A stretch of DNA of 64,000 bases from DSOI01 sp041394885 (GCA_041394885.1 JAWKHI010000022.1:1-64000), one strand, 5' to 3'. Shown: positions 36,988 to 48,612, counted from the first letter of the stretch. The notes: generated by a model not told the origin, from the sequence alone. Numbers and translations: made by a program.

Positions 36988-37586
36988 ACCGCTGCCTCCA
37001 CCGATCGCAGATGCTCGTCGAGCCGCTGCCGTACCGCCAGCCGTGCCCGATGCAGACGCGTCTTCACCACGTCCTCGGTGACATCGAGAATCGACGCCGT
37101 CTCCGCGGTGGAAAGCTCCTCCATATCGCGCAGCAGGAGCACGCTGCGGTAGATATCGGGCAGCTCGCGGATGCTCTGGCGCAGAATCCCCGCCATCTCC
37201 GTCGAAATCGCCCGCTGATCGGGAAGCGCGCTCCAGTCGGCGATCTCCAGCCGGCGCGCTTCGCCGTCACTGTTCCACGACGGCCGCAGTTGATCGAGCG
37301 ATATCTCCTCCGATGGCGCGTACGTGCTCTTCCTGCGCCGCATGGTGCAGGCATTCTTCGCGATCCGGAAAATCCAGGCCTTCACATGCTCCGGCTCGCG
37401 CAGCTGCTTGAAATTCTGGAAGACTTTCATCAGCGTCTCCTGCGCGATTTCCTCGGCGTCCTCGCGCTGTCCGCACATGAGATACGAGTACTGATAGACT
37501 TTGCCGCGAAACACGCGCACGAAGTCGTCGAATGCCGAAGCGTCCCCGGCGAGCAGCCGCCGTGCGAGATCGATTTCTGCGCCCAC
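36984..37586 (-). CDS. RNA polymerase ECF sigma factor
   Basis: A 200-residue sigma-70 factor with region 2 at about residues 22-95 (FVRVFRGKVYQYSYLMCGQREDAEEIAQETLMKVF) and region 4 at about 135-195 (YRSVLLLRDMEELSTAETASILDVTEDVVKTRLHRARL). The start is GTG at 37584-37586, 2 bases after the OsmC stop. It is followed by a zinc anti-sigma gene, so the three form an operon that probably answers peroxide or thiol stress (inference). Confidence 0.93.
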   Translation of the reverse strand: MGAEIDLARRLLAGDASAFDDFVRVFRGKVYQYSYLMCGQREDAEEIAQETLMKVFQNFKQLREPEHVKAWIFRIAKNACTMRRRKSTYAPSEEISLDQLRPSWNSDGEARRLEIADWSALPDQRAISTEMAGILRQSIRELPDIYRSVLLLRDMEELSTAETASILDVTEDVVKTRLHRARLAVRQRLDEHLRSVEAAV

Positions 37587-37588
37587 AT

Positions 37589-37996
37589 TCAGATCGTAAC
37601 AGGAGCCGCCGCCGCGATCACCTCGATCGCCGGCGCGTGCAGCAGCGTGTTATGCACCACGCAACGCCGCACCGCGCGCAAAATCCCCTCCCGGTGACGC
37701 TCCTCCTCCATCGCGGGTGACTCCACTTCGATCCGGAACGCACCCAATCGTGCCGGCTGCGCCGCCTTTTCCGCGTGAACCCGCACCTGCAATCCCTCTT
37801 GCGGCAGTGACCGCACTCGCAAATATTCCGCCGCATAGTAGGCCGCGCAGGCCCCGAGCGACGCCAGCAGGAACTCCGGCGGTGTCATTCCCCCGTCGCT
37901 CCCGCCGCTTTCCCGGGGCTGGTCGCTCATGATATGGTGACCCCGCGCTTCGATGTCGAACTGGACTCCGTTTTTCCATTGGACGTTGACGTGCAT
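37589..37996 (-). CDS. OsmC/Ohr family thiol peroxidase-like protein
   Basis: A 135-residue cytoplasmic protein of the OsmC family that reduces organic hydroperoxides with two reactive cysteines. Both are in their places: LLASLGACAAYYAAEYL (Cys50) and RRCVVHNTLL (Cys112). It begins the sigma/anti-sigma operon and is divergent from the tolC-efflux operon across a 98-base gap holding a strong inverted repeat. Its close operon association with the sigma factor suggests both answer the same stress. Confidence 0.88.
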   Translation of the reverse strand: MHVNVQWKNGVQFDIEARGHHIMSDQPRESGGSDGGMTPPEFLLASLGACAAYYAAEYLRVRSLPQEGLQVRVHAEKAAQPARLGAFRIEVESPAMEEERHREGILRAVRRCVVHNTLLHAPAIEVIAAAAPVTI

Positions 37997-38023
37997 ACAG
38001 CCATGCAGATGCGTCCTCGAGGG

Positions 38024-38053
38024 AAAAGTGACGCCAACTCTTGTGTCACTTTT
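38024..38053. promoter_or_regulatory. Inverted repeat AAAAGTGAC-N12-GTCACTTTT in the osmC/tolC intergenic region
   Basis: Arms at 38024-38032 and 38045-38053 are perfectly complementary, with half-site centres 21 bases apart (about two helical turns). Six Ts follow the second arm (38050-38055). Because no gene ends just upstream on the plus strand, an operator for a dimeric regulator of the divergent genes is more likely than a terminator. Confidence 0.5.
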
Positions 38054-38094
38054 TTCGATAGATCGACTCTGTGAAAAAGGGATGAGCTTATAGT

Positions 38095-39438
38095 ATGGGC
38101 AGAAACTGGATCTTGTTTATAGCAGCTGCGATCATCGCGCCCGTGGCCGCCCAGCCCGCCTTGTCGCTCCCGGAGGCCGTTCGCCTCGCGCTCGAGAAAC
38201 ATCCGTCGCTCGAAGCCGCCGCCGCCCAGGGCAAGGCGGCTGCGACACGAATCGATCAGGCACGCGCAGGCCTGCTGCCGCGCGTCACCTACTCGGAGTC
38301 GTTTCAAACCAGTAACAATCCGGTGTTCGCCTTCGGCACACTACTCACTCAGCGCCGCTTCGCCGAGTCCAACTTTCGCCTCGACGCGCTCAACAACCCT
38401 GGCTTCGTCAACAACTTTCAATCGCAGCTCCAGGTGGAGCAGATTCTTTATGACTTTGGCGGCGTCAGGGCGCAAGTGCGGTCGGCCGAACTCGGCAAGC
38501 AAATGACCGGGGAGCAGGAACGCGCCGCGCGCCTCCGCCGGGCAGTGGAGGTGGCGCGCGCCTATCACGGCGCTACGCTCACCGCCGAAAGCAGAGCCGT
38601 GGCCGACGCCGCGGTGAAGTCCGCCGAAGCGGATCTTGCCCGGGCCGAAGCGGTCCGCGACGCCGGCATGTCCACCGACGCCGATGTGCTGTCGATCCGC
38701 GTTCATCTCGCCGCCCGGCAAGAGGAGGTGATCCGGCGCCGGTATGATCTCGAAGTGGCTCGCGCGGCCCTCAACGAAGCGCTCGGAGTACCGCTCGACA
38801 CCGTCTACTCGCTCACCACGCCGCTCGCCGTGGCCTCCGTCGTCGTGGGTGAGGCGGCCGAAGTGGAAGGTGAGGCCAAAAGCGCGCGTCCGGAAATCCG
38901 CGAAGCCGAAATCGGCCGCCAGATGGCCGAATCGCAGCGCGACGCAGCCCGCTCGGCCCGGCTCCCGCAAATCGTCGCCCGCGGCATGTTCGAAGCCGAT
39001 CGCGGGCGATTCGTCACCCAGGCCGGCGCCAACTGGTTCTTCGGCGCCGGTCTTCGCTGGAACCTGTTTTCCGGGAATGCGGATAAGCGCAAGGTGGAGG
39101 AAACCGCGCACGCCATCGCCGCCGCTTCCGCCCGCGAACGAGAAGCAGCCGGCGGCGTCGCGCTCCAGGTCCGGCAGGCCCGCGCCGCCCTGCTGTCGGC
39201 CGAAGAGCGGCTGAAGGTGGCCGATGCATCCATCGCCGCCGCCGAAGAGAGCCTCCGGATCATGCGCAACCGCTACGAGGCCGGGCTGGCCACGGTGAGC
39301 GATCTGCTGCGAAACGAAACCGCGCTGCTCGAAGTGCGCACCCGCCGGCTGGCGGCGATCCACGATCAACGCGTCGCCGCCATTTTGCTCGAGTACGCCA
39401 AAGGCACCCTGACAGGAGATTCCAATGTTCTTCAGTAA
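38095..39438 (+). CDS. TolC family outer-membrane efflux protein
   Basis: A 447-residue exported protein (signal MGRNWILFIAAAIIAPVAAQ) with the repeated alpha-hairpins of the TolC/NodT family: two Ala/Glu/Arg-rich repeats, LSLPEAVRLALEKHPSLEAA at the start of the mature chain and IMRNRYEAGLATVSDLLRNE in the second. It forms the outer-membrane duct of the RND efflux system encoded downstream. GGGATGAG lies 8 bases before the ATG. Its end overlaps the adaptor by 14 bases. Confidence 0.92.
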   Translation: MGRNWILFIAAAIIAPVAAQPALSLPEAVRLALEKHPSLEAAAAQGKAAATRIDQARAGLLPRVTYSESFQTSNNPVFAFGTLLTQRRFAESNFRLDALNNPGFVNNFQSQLQVEQILYDFGGVRAQVRSAELGKQMTGEQERAARLRRAVEVARAYHGATLTAESRAVADAAVKSAEADLARAEAVRDAGMSTDADVLSIRVHLAARQEEVIRRRYDLEVARAALNEALGVPLDTVYSLTTPLAVASVVVGEAAEVEGEAKSARPEIREAEIGRQMAESQRDAARSARLPQIVARGMFEADRGRFVTQAGANWFFGAGLRWNLFSGNADKRKVEETAHAIAAASAREREAAGGVALQVRQARAALLSAEERLKVADASIAAAEESLRIMRNRYEAGLATVSDLLRNETALLEVRTRRLAAIHDQRVAAILLEYAKGTLTGDSNVLQ

Positions 39439-40653
39439 GAACGGCGCCCCAGCGGCGGCGCCGTCCAATCGAGCGGGGACAGGGGCTTTCGCCTCTCTTC
39501 TGCTCCCGGCCGCGACCGTCCTCGTCTTGCTCGCCCCATCCTGCGGAGCCAGACACGAACCCGCCAGCCGGACCGAATCGGAACCCATCGCCGTCACCAC
39601 GCGGGCCGTTCAACCGGCACAATGGCCGGACCAGTTCGAAGCCACAGGCTCGGTGGCCGCGCGGCAGTCCGCCGCGATCTCGGCGCGGCTGATGGGATAC
39701 ATCCGCGAAGTCCGGGTCCGTGAAGGCGACTCGGTCGCCCCTGGCCAGACCCTCGCCGTGATCGACTCTCGCGAGTTGGCCACCTCCCTCGCACAGGCCA
39801 ACGCCGCTCTCGCCGCGGCCCGCTCCGGAACCGGCGAAGCCGATAGCGCCATCGCCCAGGCCCAGGCCAATCTCAACTTGGCCACCACCACCGCCCGGCG
39901 CATGGAAGAACTGCTCGGCAAACGCTCGGTTTCCCAGCAGGAGTATGACGAAGCCGCCGCGCGAGTGAAGGTCGCCGAATCCCAGGTGTCGATGGCCAAG
40001 GCCCGCCGCGCGCAACTCGACGACAACATCCGCCAAGCCGCCCAGGGAGTGGAATCGGCGAACATCATGCAGAGCTATGCCACCATCCAGGCGCCCTTCG
40101 CCGGACGCGTCACCAAGCGCCTGGCGGACCCCGGCGCGCTCGCCTCGCCCGGCATGCCGATCCTCGAAATCGAACAGGCTGGCGGCTATCGCCTCGAAGC
40201 GGCGGTCGAAGAGAGCCGGCTAAGCGCCATTCGCCGCGGACAGCCCGTGGCCGTGCGTCTCGAAGCCGTCGGCCGCCCGCTCACCGGACGAGTCGGCGAA
40301 ATCGTCCCCGCCGTCGACGCCGCCTCCCGCAGCTTTCTCGTCAAGATCGATCTGCCGGCCGGCGGCGACCTGCGCTCCGGCCTCTTCGGACGAGCCGTGT
40401 TCTCGTTGGGTGAGCGCCAAGTGGTCGCCGTGCCCCGCGAAGCGGTGATCACGCAGGGCCAGGTCACTTCGGTCTTCGTGGCGGAATCCAACCTCGCCCG
40501 CCGCCGTCTCGTCCAACTCGGCGCAACCCACGAGGGCGACGTCGAAATTCTGGCCGGGTTGTCCGCCGGCGACCATGTCATCCACCCGCGTCCTCCCGGG
40601 CTCGAGGACGGGTCGCCCGTCCGGGAGAGGGCCCCCGTCCAGGAGAGGGCCGA

Positions 40654-40657
<4 letters not shown>
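39425..40657 (+). CDS. RND efflux periplasmic adaptor subunit
   Basis: A 410-residue adaptor with a lipoprotein-like signal (TVLVLLAPSCGARHEP), lipoyl halves (VREGDSVAPGQTLAVIDSRELA and IQAPFAGRVTKRLADPG), an alpha-hairpin between them, and a barrel with VPREAVITQGQVTSVFV. It links the TolC duct to the RND pump. It starts within the end of tolC and its stop overlaps the RND gene by 4 bases (ATGA), so all three are one operon. Confidence 0.92.
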
Positions 40658-42401
<1,744 letters not shown>

Positions 42402-42405
<4 letters not shown>

Positions 42406-43856
42406 TCGTCGACATGCCCGAGGGAACCACCCTCGAGGAAACCGCACGCGTCACCCGCCTGCTCGGCGAAGCCGCCTTCCGCCTGCCCGAAGTCGTCAAC
42501 GTCCAGACCTACGCCGGCGCCGCCTCCCCGTTCAATTTCAATGGACTCGTCCGTCACTACTATCTCCGCGCGGGAGCCAACGTCGGCGACGTCCAGGTGA
42601 ACCTGCTTCCCAAACACGCGCGAGACCGCCAAAGCCACGCCATCGCCAAGGCCATGCGCGAAATCCTCACTCCGATTGCCCGCGCCAACCGCGCCAACGT
42701 CAAGGTGGCCGAAGTGCCGCCCGGGCCGCCGGTGCTCCAGACTCTGGTGGCCGAAGTCTATGGCCCCGAGGAATCGGGCCGCACCCGCGTGGCTTCCGAG
42801 ATCAAGTCCATTCTCGAAAACACCGATGGCATCGTCGACGTCGATTGGTACGTCGAGGATGAGCAGGCCCGCGAACGCATCGTGGTCGACCGCGAGAAAG
42901 CGGCGCTCCACGGCATCTCCACCTCGAGGTCGCCCGCACTCGCTCAGCCTCGCCTCGGCCGGCGCCACGGCCGGCCTCGCCCATATCGAGAGCGCCAAGG
43001 AAGACGTGCCCATCGAGGTCCGGCTGCCGCGCAAGGACCGTTCGAGTCTCGACAACCAAGCTGGTGCCTCCGCGGCAGCAGCGGCGCTCTCGTCGCGCTC
43101 GGGGAGTTGGTCCGCGCCGAGTCCGGCGTCGCCGAACGGAGCATCTATCACAAGAATCTGATGCCGGTGACCTACGTCACCGCCGATGTCGCCGGCGCCA
43201 TGGAAAGTCCCGTCTACGCCATTCTCGCCGTGGGTCCGAAGATTGACGGTATCCGCATCCCCGAGGGATATCGCGTGGAACAGTTCACCGCCGCCCAGCC
43301 CGGCAGCGAATCGAAATACGCCATGAAGTGGGACGGCGAATGGCACATCACCTACGAAGTCTTCCGCGACTTGGGCCTCGCCTTCGCCGCCGTGCTCGTG
43401 TTGATCTACGTGCTCGTGGTCGGATGGTTCCAAAGCCTGTTGACGCCGGTGATTATCATGGCGGCCATCCCCTTCTCCCTCGTCGGCATCCTGCCGGCGC
43501 ACGGTATGCTGGACGCATTTTTCACCGCCACTTCGATGATCGGCTTCATCGCCGGCGCCGGAATCGTGGTGCGGAATTCGATCATCCTCGTTGACTTCGT
43601 CGAACTCCGGCTCGCCCAGGGAATGCCGCTCGCCGAGGCGGTGATTGACGCCGGAGCGGTCCGCTTCCGTCCCATGATGTTGACCGCGGCGGCGGTGGTG
43701 GTGGGATCGAGCGTGATCCTGTTCGATCCGATTTTTCAGGGGCTCGCCATCGCCCTCATGGCGGGCGAAATCGCCTCGCTCGCACTCTCGCGCATGGCGG
43801 TCCCGGTTCTCTATTTCATATTCAATCCGAAAAAAATTCCGACAAGGGAGGTATGA
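42402..43856 (+). CDS. RND efflux transporter permease, C-terminal portion (frameshifted gene)
   Basis: This 484-residue frame opens at VIVDMPEGTTLEETARV, the second periplasmic loop of RND pumps, and ends with helices 8-12 (LGLAFAAVLVLIYVLVVGWF to FIFNPKKIP). Between about 42,925 and 43,065 the correct protein (SEVART, LSLASAGATAGLAHIESAKE, IEVRLPRKDRSSLDN) lies in the two other frames because of three single-base losses, and the listed frame gives nonsense there. Together with the N-terminal portion the full pump would be near 1070 residues, normal for the family. Confidence 0.88.
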
Positions 43857-43859
43857 GTG

Positions 43860-44048
43860 ATGGACGTGGAACGTTCGCTTCGCCTGATCGCCGGGGCGCT
43901 GGTCACCGCCAGCGTCGCCCTCGGCTACTGGGTGCATCCGGGCTTTTTCATCTTCACGGCATTCGTGGGGTTGAATCTGTTCCAGAGCGCATTCAGTAAC
44001 TGGTGCCCGATGATGACTTTTCTCCGTAAGATGGGGGTGCGCGGCTAA
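43860..44048 (+). CDS. DUF2892/YgaP-like small membrane protein
   Basis: A 62-residue membrane protein with two helices (LIAGALVTASVALGYWVHPG and FFIFTAFVGLNLFQSAFSNW) and a conserved WCPMMTFLRKMGV end. I chose the ATG at 43860 with GGGAGG 8 bases upstream; a GTG at 43857 is the alternative. It follows the RND stop almost immediately and is 18 bases before cydA. The family is often beside rhodanese or redox genes, function not known. Confidence 0.8.
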   Translation: MDVERSLRLIAGALVTASVALGYWVHPGFFIFTAFVGLNLFQSAFSNWCPMMTFLRKMGVRG

Positions 44049-44066
44049 ACAGATCCCCCCTCAATC

Positions 44067-45389
44067 ATGGACGCACTAACGCTCCACCGTCTTCACTTCG
44101 CCCTTACCGCGACGTTCCACTACATCTTTCCCCAGATCACGATGGGGCTGGCGCTGCTGATCGTCGTGCTCAAAACCCTCGCCCTCCGCACCGGCGACCC
44201 ACTCTATGACAGCGGTGCGCGCTTCTGGGCCCGCATCTTTGGCGTCACGTTCGCCCTCGGCGTGGTCACCGGCATCCCGATGGAGTTCCAGTTCGGAACC
44301 AATTGGTCCCGGTTCTCGCGTGCTGCCGGAGGCGTCATCGGACAGACCCTCGCCATGGAGGGCGTCTATTCGTTCTTTCTCGAATCCACTTTTCTCGGCC
44401 TCCTGCTGTACGGTGAGAATAAACTCGGCCGCATCGGACATTGGCTCGCCGCGGTCGCCGTCTTCGCCGGATCCTGGCTCTCGGGCTTCTTCATCATCGC
44501 CACCGACGCGTGGATGCAGCACCCGGTCGGCCACCGTATCGGTCCCAACGGGGAAATACTGCTCGACAGCATCGCCGCGCTCCTCACCAACGAATGGGCT
44601 TGGTGGCAATACGCCCACAACATGGTCGGCGCGGTGATCACAGGCGCGTTTCTCATGGCCTCCATCGGCGCGTTCTATCTCTTGTCGGGCCGCGACGAAG
44701 CCCACGGGCGCGCCTTCGTCCGCATCGGCGTGACCGCCGCCTTCGCCGCCTCCCTGCTCGCCGCGCTCACCGGCGATGGCCAGGGCAAACTCGTTGCCGA
44801 ACATCAGCCGGCCACGCTCGCCGCCATGGAGGCCCTGTTTGAAACCCGGGAGGGCGCGCCGATGGCCATCCTCGGACAACCGGATCCCGAACGCCGCCGG
44901 CTCGATAACCCATTCACCATCCCCGGCATGCTCAGCTTTGCCACCTGGCGGCGCTGGGAGGCCGAGGTAAAAGGGCTTGACCGCTTCCCCCGGGACCAAT
45001 GGCCCGATAACATCCCGCTCCTCTACTACAGCTTCCACATCATGGTTGGGCTGGGGACGATTTTCCTCGCCGTCGGCGCGCTCGCGTCCATCCAACTCTG
45101 GCGCGGCCGGCTGTATCGGTCGAAACCCCTGCTATGGGTTCTCATGCTGATGCTGCCCTTCCCGCTCATCGCCAACACCGCCGGTTGGACCACCGCCGAA
45201 CTCGGGCGCCAGCCCTGGCTCATCTACGGCCTCATGCGCACCGCCGACGGCGCTTCCATGAACGTCTCCTCCGGAAACGCCCTGTTCAGTCTCATCGGCT
45301 TCATGGGGCTTTACCTGCTCCTCGGCGTCTTGTATCTGTTCCTAATATGGCGCGAGATTGACCACGGCCCTCGCGGAGTACACGCATGA
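44067..45389 (+). CDS. cydA: Cytochrome bd ubiquinol oxidase subunit I, short Q-loop type
   Basis: A 440-residue membrane oxidase subunit carrying haems b558, b595 and d. Axial ligand positions are kept: His18 in ATFHYIFPQ, His184 in WWQYAHNMVG, Met326 in SFHIMVG, and the glutamates at about 98 and 106 (AMEGVYSFFLEST). GRQPWLIYGLMRT is present. The Q-loop is short, as in the cyanide-insensitive (CIO) group, making the chain about 80 residues shorter than E. coli CydA. It overlaps cydB by 4 bases. Confidence 0.94.
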   Translation: MDALTLHRLHFALTATFHYIFPQITMGLALLIVVLKTLALRTGDPLYDSGARFWARIFGVTFALGVVTGIPMEFQFGTNWSRFSRAAGGVIGQTLAMEGVYSFFLESTFLGLLLYGENKLGRIGHWLAAVAVFAGSWLSGFFIIATDAWMQHPVGHRIGPNGEILLDSIAALLTNEWAWWQYAHNMVGAVITGAFLMASIGAFYLLSGRDEAHGRAFVRIGVTAAFAASLLAALTGDGQGKLVAEHQPATLAAMEALFETREGAPMAILGQPDPERRRLDNPFTIPGMLSFATWRRWEAEVKGLDRFPRDQWPDNIPLLYYSFHIMVGLGTIFLAVGALASIQLWRGRLYRSKPLLWVLMLMLPFPLIANTAGWTTAELGRQPWLIYGLMRTADGASMNVSSGNALFSLIGFMGLYLLLGVLYLFLIWREIDHGPRGVHA

Positions 45390-46420
45390 TCGAAACGCTT
45401 TGGTTCGTCCTCCTCGCCGCCATGCTCGCCGTCTACGTCATTCTCGACGGTTTCGACCTCGGCGCCGGGATGGTCCACCTGTTCGCCGCCCGCACCGATG
45501 CCGAACGCCGGCAAGTGCTCGCCTCCATCGGGCCGGTCTGGGACGGCAACGAAGTCTGGCTGCTCGCCGCAGGAGGCACCCTCTACTTCGCCTTCCCGGA
45601 CCTCTATGCCTCGAGCTTCAGCGGATTCTATCTGCCGCTCATGATGGTGCTCTGGCTCCTCATCCTCCGCGGGATCGCCATCGAGTTCCGCAATCATATC
45701 GAGAGCCCGGTGTGGACGCCTCTGTGGGACGTCGTGTTCGCCGGCGCAAGCACGCTGTTAGCCGTCTTCTTCGGCGCAGCCCTCGGAAACGTGATCCGCG
45801 GTGTGCCTCTCGACGATCGCCGCGAGTTCTTCCTGCCCTTGTGGACGGACTTCACACCCGGCGGCGAGGTCGGCATCCTCGATTGGTACACCGTCCCGGT
45901 TGGCCTCCTCACCGCCGCCGCCCTCTTGTTGCACGGCGCCCTCTGGGTTCAGTTGAAAACCACCGGACCCGTGCATGACAGGGCCGCCGCAATCGCCAAT
46001 CCCGCCGCCGCCATAGCCGCCGTCCTAACCGCTGCGGTCACCGTGCTCACCTTCGCCGTTCAGCCTCAACTCGCCGCCAACCTCGCCGCCCATCCCTGGG
46101 GCGCGCTGCTGCCGCTCATCGCCGTCGGCGGCCTGATCGGCGTGGCCTTGCTACGGGCCGACGAGCGCGGACGATTCCTCAGTTCTTGCTTCTACCTCGG
46201 CGGAATGCTGTCGAGCGCCGCCTTCGGCTTGTTTCCGAATGTGCTCCCCGGTGTCGGCGGCGCCGCCAGCCTCACCGTCTACAACGCCGCTGCCCCCGCG
46301 CACGGGCTCCGCATCGGCCTCTTTTGGTGGATCCCCGGCGTTCTGATCGCCATCGCGTACGCGTTCTTTCTCTACGGCAAGTTCTCCGGAAAAGTCCTCG
46401 ATCCCAAACCGGATCAGTAA
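45386..46420 (+). CDS. cydB: Cytochrome bd ubiquinol oxidase subunit II
   Basis: A 344-residue membrane partner of CydA with eight or more helices. It starts FVLLAAMLAVYVILDGFDLGAGM, the family signature, then IGPVWDGNEVWLLAAGGTLYFAFP. No CydX-like small ORF was recognised after it. It starts inside cydA and runs 7 bases into the convergent ggt paralogue, a tight tail-to-tail overlap. Confidence 0.94.
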   Translation: MIETLWFVLLAAMLAVYVILDGFDLGAGMVHLFAARTDAERRQVLASIGPVWDGNEVWLLAAGGTLYFAFPDLYASSFSGFYLPLMMVLWLLILRGIAIEFRNHIESPVWTPLWDVVFAGASTLLAVFFGAALGNVIRGVPLDDRREFFLPLWTDFTPGGEVGILDWYTVPVGLLTAAALLLHGALWVQLKTTGPVHDRAAAIANPAAAIAAVLTAAVTVLTFAVQPQLAANLAAHPWGALLPLIAVGGLIGVALLRADERGRFLSSCFYLGGMLSSAAFGLFPNVLPGVGGAASLTVYNAAAPAHGLRIGLFWWIPGVLIAIAYAFFLYGKFSGKVLDPKPDQ

Positions 46421-48114
46421 CCCGACACCCCTCCATCGGGGCTCCGCGCATCCGACGCCCCCAACCGCACCCCTGTCAAAGGCTCGATCGCGATCCCATG
46501 CACCATCCCGATCGCCCGCGCCTGCCCCGGCGGCGCCAGGATATGCCCCCGCGCCCCAAGCGCCAGCGCCACATCCGATGCCATCCCATGGGGTTCATAG
46601 CGCACCACGTCCGGCAGCCATTGATGATGGATTCGCGGCGCATCCACCGCTTCCTGGATGTTCATCCCGTGATCCACGAGATTGAGCACCACCTGCAGCA
46701 CAGTGTTGGGAATCGTCGTCCCGCCCGGTGAGCCGGCCACGAACGCCAGCTTCCCGTTTTTGCTCCCGATGGTCGGCGTCTGCGACGACACCGGACGCTT
46801 CCCCGGCGCGATCGTATTCGCCTCGCCCGCCGGAAATCCGAACGCGTTCGGCGCCCCAGCCTTCGCCGCGAATTCGTCCATCACATTATTGAGCAGGAAT
46901 CCCGCTCCCCGCACCGTGATCCCGCTGCCGTAGCCGTCGCGCAGCGTGTAGGTGTTCGACACCGCGTTGCCTGCCGCGTCGACCACCGAAAAATGGGTGG
47001 TCTCGGAAGACTCTGTCGCCGGCGGCGCGCCCTCCCGGATCTCCGCGCTCGGCGTCGCCCGGTTCGGATCGATCGAGCCCGCCCGTTCCCCGATGTAGGC
47101 CGGCGACAGCAGCCCGGCCAACGGCACGCGAACGAATGCCGGATCGCCGAAGTGCGCCGCGCGGTCCGCGAAGGCGCGCTTCATCGTCTCGATCAGAAGG
47201 TGATACCGGCCCGAGGAATAGGGGCCCATCGCGCCCAGATCGTGTCGCTCCAACATCGCCAGCATCTGCGCCAGTAGAAAGCCGCCCGAACTCACCGGTG
47301 ACATGCTCACGATGTCGTAGCCGCGATAGGAACCGTGCACCGGACGCCGCGGTACGGCCCGATACGCGCGGAGGTCCTCCAGATCCACCAACCCGCCGCT
47401 CAACCGCATTTCATCCGCCAGCAGACGCGCCGTCTTGCCCTCATAGAATTCGCGCGGTCCTTCCCGCGCCATCCGCTCGAGCGTAGCCGCCAGATCCGGC
47501 TGAACCAGCATCTCGCCCTCTTCGTACAGCCTTCCACCGCGCAGAAACACACGCACCGAATCCGGATAGTCCCGGAATTTCTTCTCCTGCGATCTCAGCG
47601 ACGCCGCCATGGCGTGCGTCACCGGAAATCCATCCCGGGCCAGTCGAGTAGCCGGAGCGAGCAGATCCTTCCACGCCAATTTGCCGAACTTCTCATGCGC
47701 CAGCGCCATGCCTGCCACCGTGCCCGGAACACCCACCGCCCGGTGGCCGGTCTTCGACGCGCCCGGAATCACCGCCCCTTGCGCGTCGAGGAACATGGTC
47801 TTTGACGCGTGACGCGAAGCCGTCTCGCGATAGTCGATCGCGTGCGCGGCGCCATCGGCCAGCCTCACGATCATGAATCCTCCGCCACCGAGGTTGCCCG
47901 CGCTCGGATAGGTCACCGCCAACGCGAATGCCGTCGCTACAGCGGCATCGATCGCATTTCCCCCGCGCCGCAAGATCTCCACCCCGGCCTCCGACGCCGG
48001 AGCGCTGGCGCTCGACACCATTCCATTCCGTGCGCGAACCGGCGGCCGCGACGCGGCATCGAGAGCCGCCGCAACCAGCAGGCTGCCAGCCAAAGCCAAG
48101 CGTATGGTCATCAT
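46414..48114 (-). CDS. ggt: Gamma-glutamyltranspeptidase, second paralogue
   Basis: A 566-residue periplasmic Ntn-hydrolase with signal MMTIRLALAGSLLVAAALDA. Family motifs: GGNAIDAAVATAFALAV, AGNLGGGGF, the processing site ETTHFSVVD with nucleophile Thr at about 372, PVSSQTPTI and GSPGGTTIPNTVLQVVLN. It is clearly the same family as the copy at 1.4-3.1 kb but diverged throughout, so the duplication is old. It overlaps cydB convergently by 7 bases and follows a broken TPR gene. Confidence 0.93.
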   Translation of the reverse strand: MMTIRLALAGSLLVAAALDAASRPPVRARNGMVSSASAPASEAGVEILRRGGNAIDAAVATAFALAVTYPSAGNLGGGGFMIVRLADGAAHAIDYRETASRHASKTMFLDAQGAVIPGASKTGHRAVGVPGTVAGMALAHEKFGKLAWKDLLAPATRLARDGFPVTHAMAASLRSQEKKFRDYPDSVRVFLRGGRLYEEGEMLVQPDLAATLERMAREGPREFYEGKTARLLADEMRLSGGLVDLEDLRAYRAVPRRPVHGSYRGYDIVSMSPVSSGGFLLAQMLAMLERHDLGAMGPYSSGRYHLLIETMKRAFADRAAHFGDPAFVRVPLAGLLSPAYIGERAGSIDPNRATPSAEIREGAPPATESSETTHFSVVDAAGNAVSNTYTLRDGYGSGITVRGAGFLLNNVMDEFAAKAGAPNAFGFPAGEANTIAPGKRPVSSQTPTIGSKNGKLAFVAGSPGGTTIPNTVLQVVLNLVDHGMNIQEAVDAPRIHHQWLPDVVRYEPHGMASDVALALGARGHILAPPGQARAIGMVHGIAIEPLTGVRLGASDARSPDGGVSGY

Positions 48115-48130
48115 GAGGTAGCATACTCCG

Positions 48131-48612
48131 CTACCGCTCCCGCGACAAATCCTCCAGTGCGTTCCGCGCTAACTCCACTTGCGGACTCTTATCGAAATCG
48201 GCCCGCGTCTTCTCCAACTGCTCCACCGCCTCGCGAAACCGGCCCGCCCGCAACAACGCCATGCCGGATCCCGACTGCGCGTCTTCGCTATATGGCGAAA
48301 CGGCCGCGAGTGGCTTTCGCATCGCAATCGATTCTTCCGCCTCGCTCCCCGCCTCGTGCGCGCGCACGAGCATCCACAGCAACAGTCCGGACGCTGCCCT
48401 TTTTCGAGCGCTGGCCACCCGAATGCAGTGGCGGCCTCCATCTTCATCGACAGGCCGAAATACGCGCGCGCCAACCCCGCCCATGCCATCGCCGCCATCG
48501 GCGCTTGCACATCGCCGGCGGCCTGCACATACGTCGCGCCGCTACCCTGCCGCCCGGTTGCGCTCCGCGAGGCGCTCGTCCGAATCGTCCCCGTCCGATT
48601 GTACGAGGTCAC
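48131..48612 (-). pseudogene. Frameshifted tetratricopeptide-repeat protein remnant
   Basis: The upstream half (GTG at 48612, MAAMAWAGLARAYFGLSMKM and on to ATAFG) and the downstream half (LLLWMLVRAHEAGSEAEES, then ALLRAGRFREAVEQLEKTRA) are TPR-like helices in two different frames. The join fits loss of one A from the A5 run complementary to 48401-48405; with six As the sequence would read on through. Further upstream the same frame continues as far as about 48670 but is interrupted by TAG at 48616-48618. No start with a ribosome site was found. It is a decayed gene or contains sequence errors. Confidence 0.6.
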
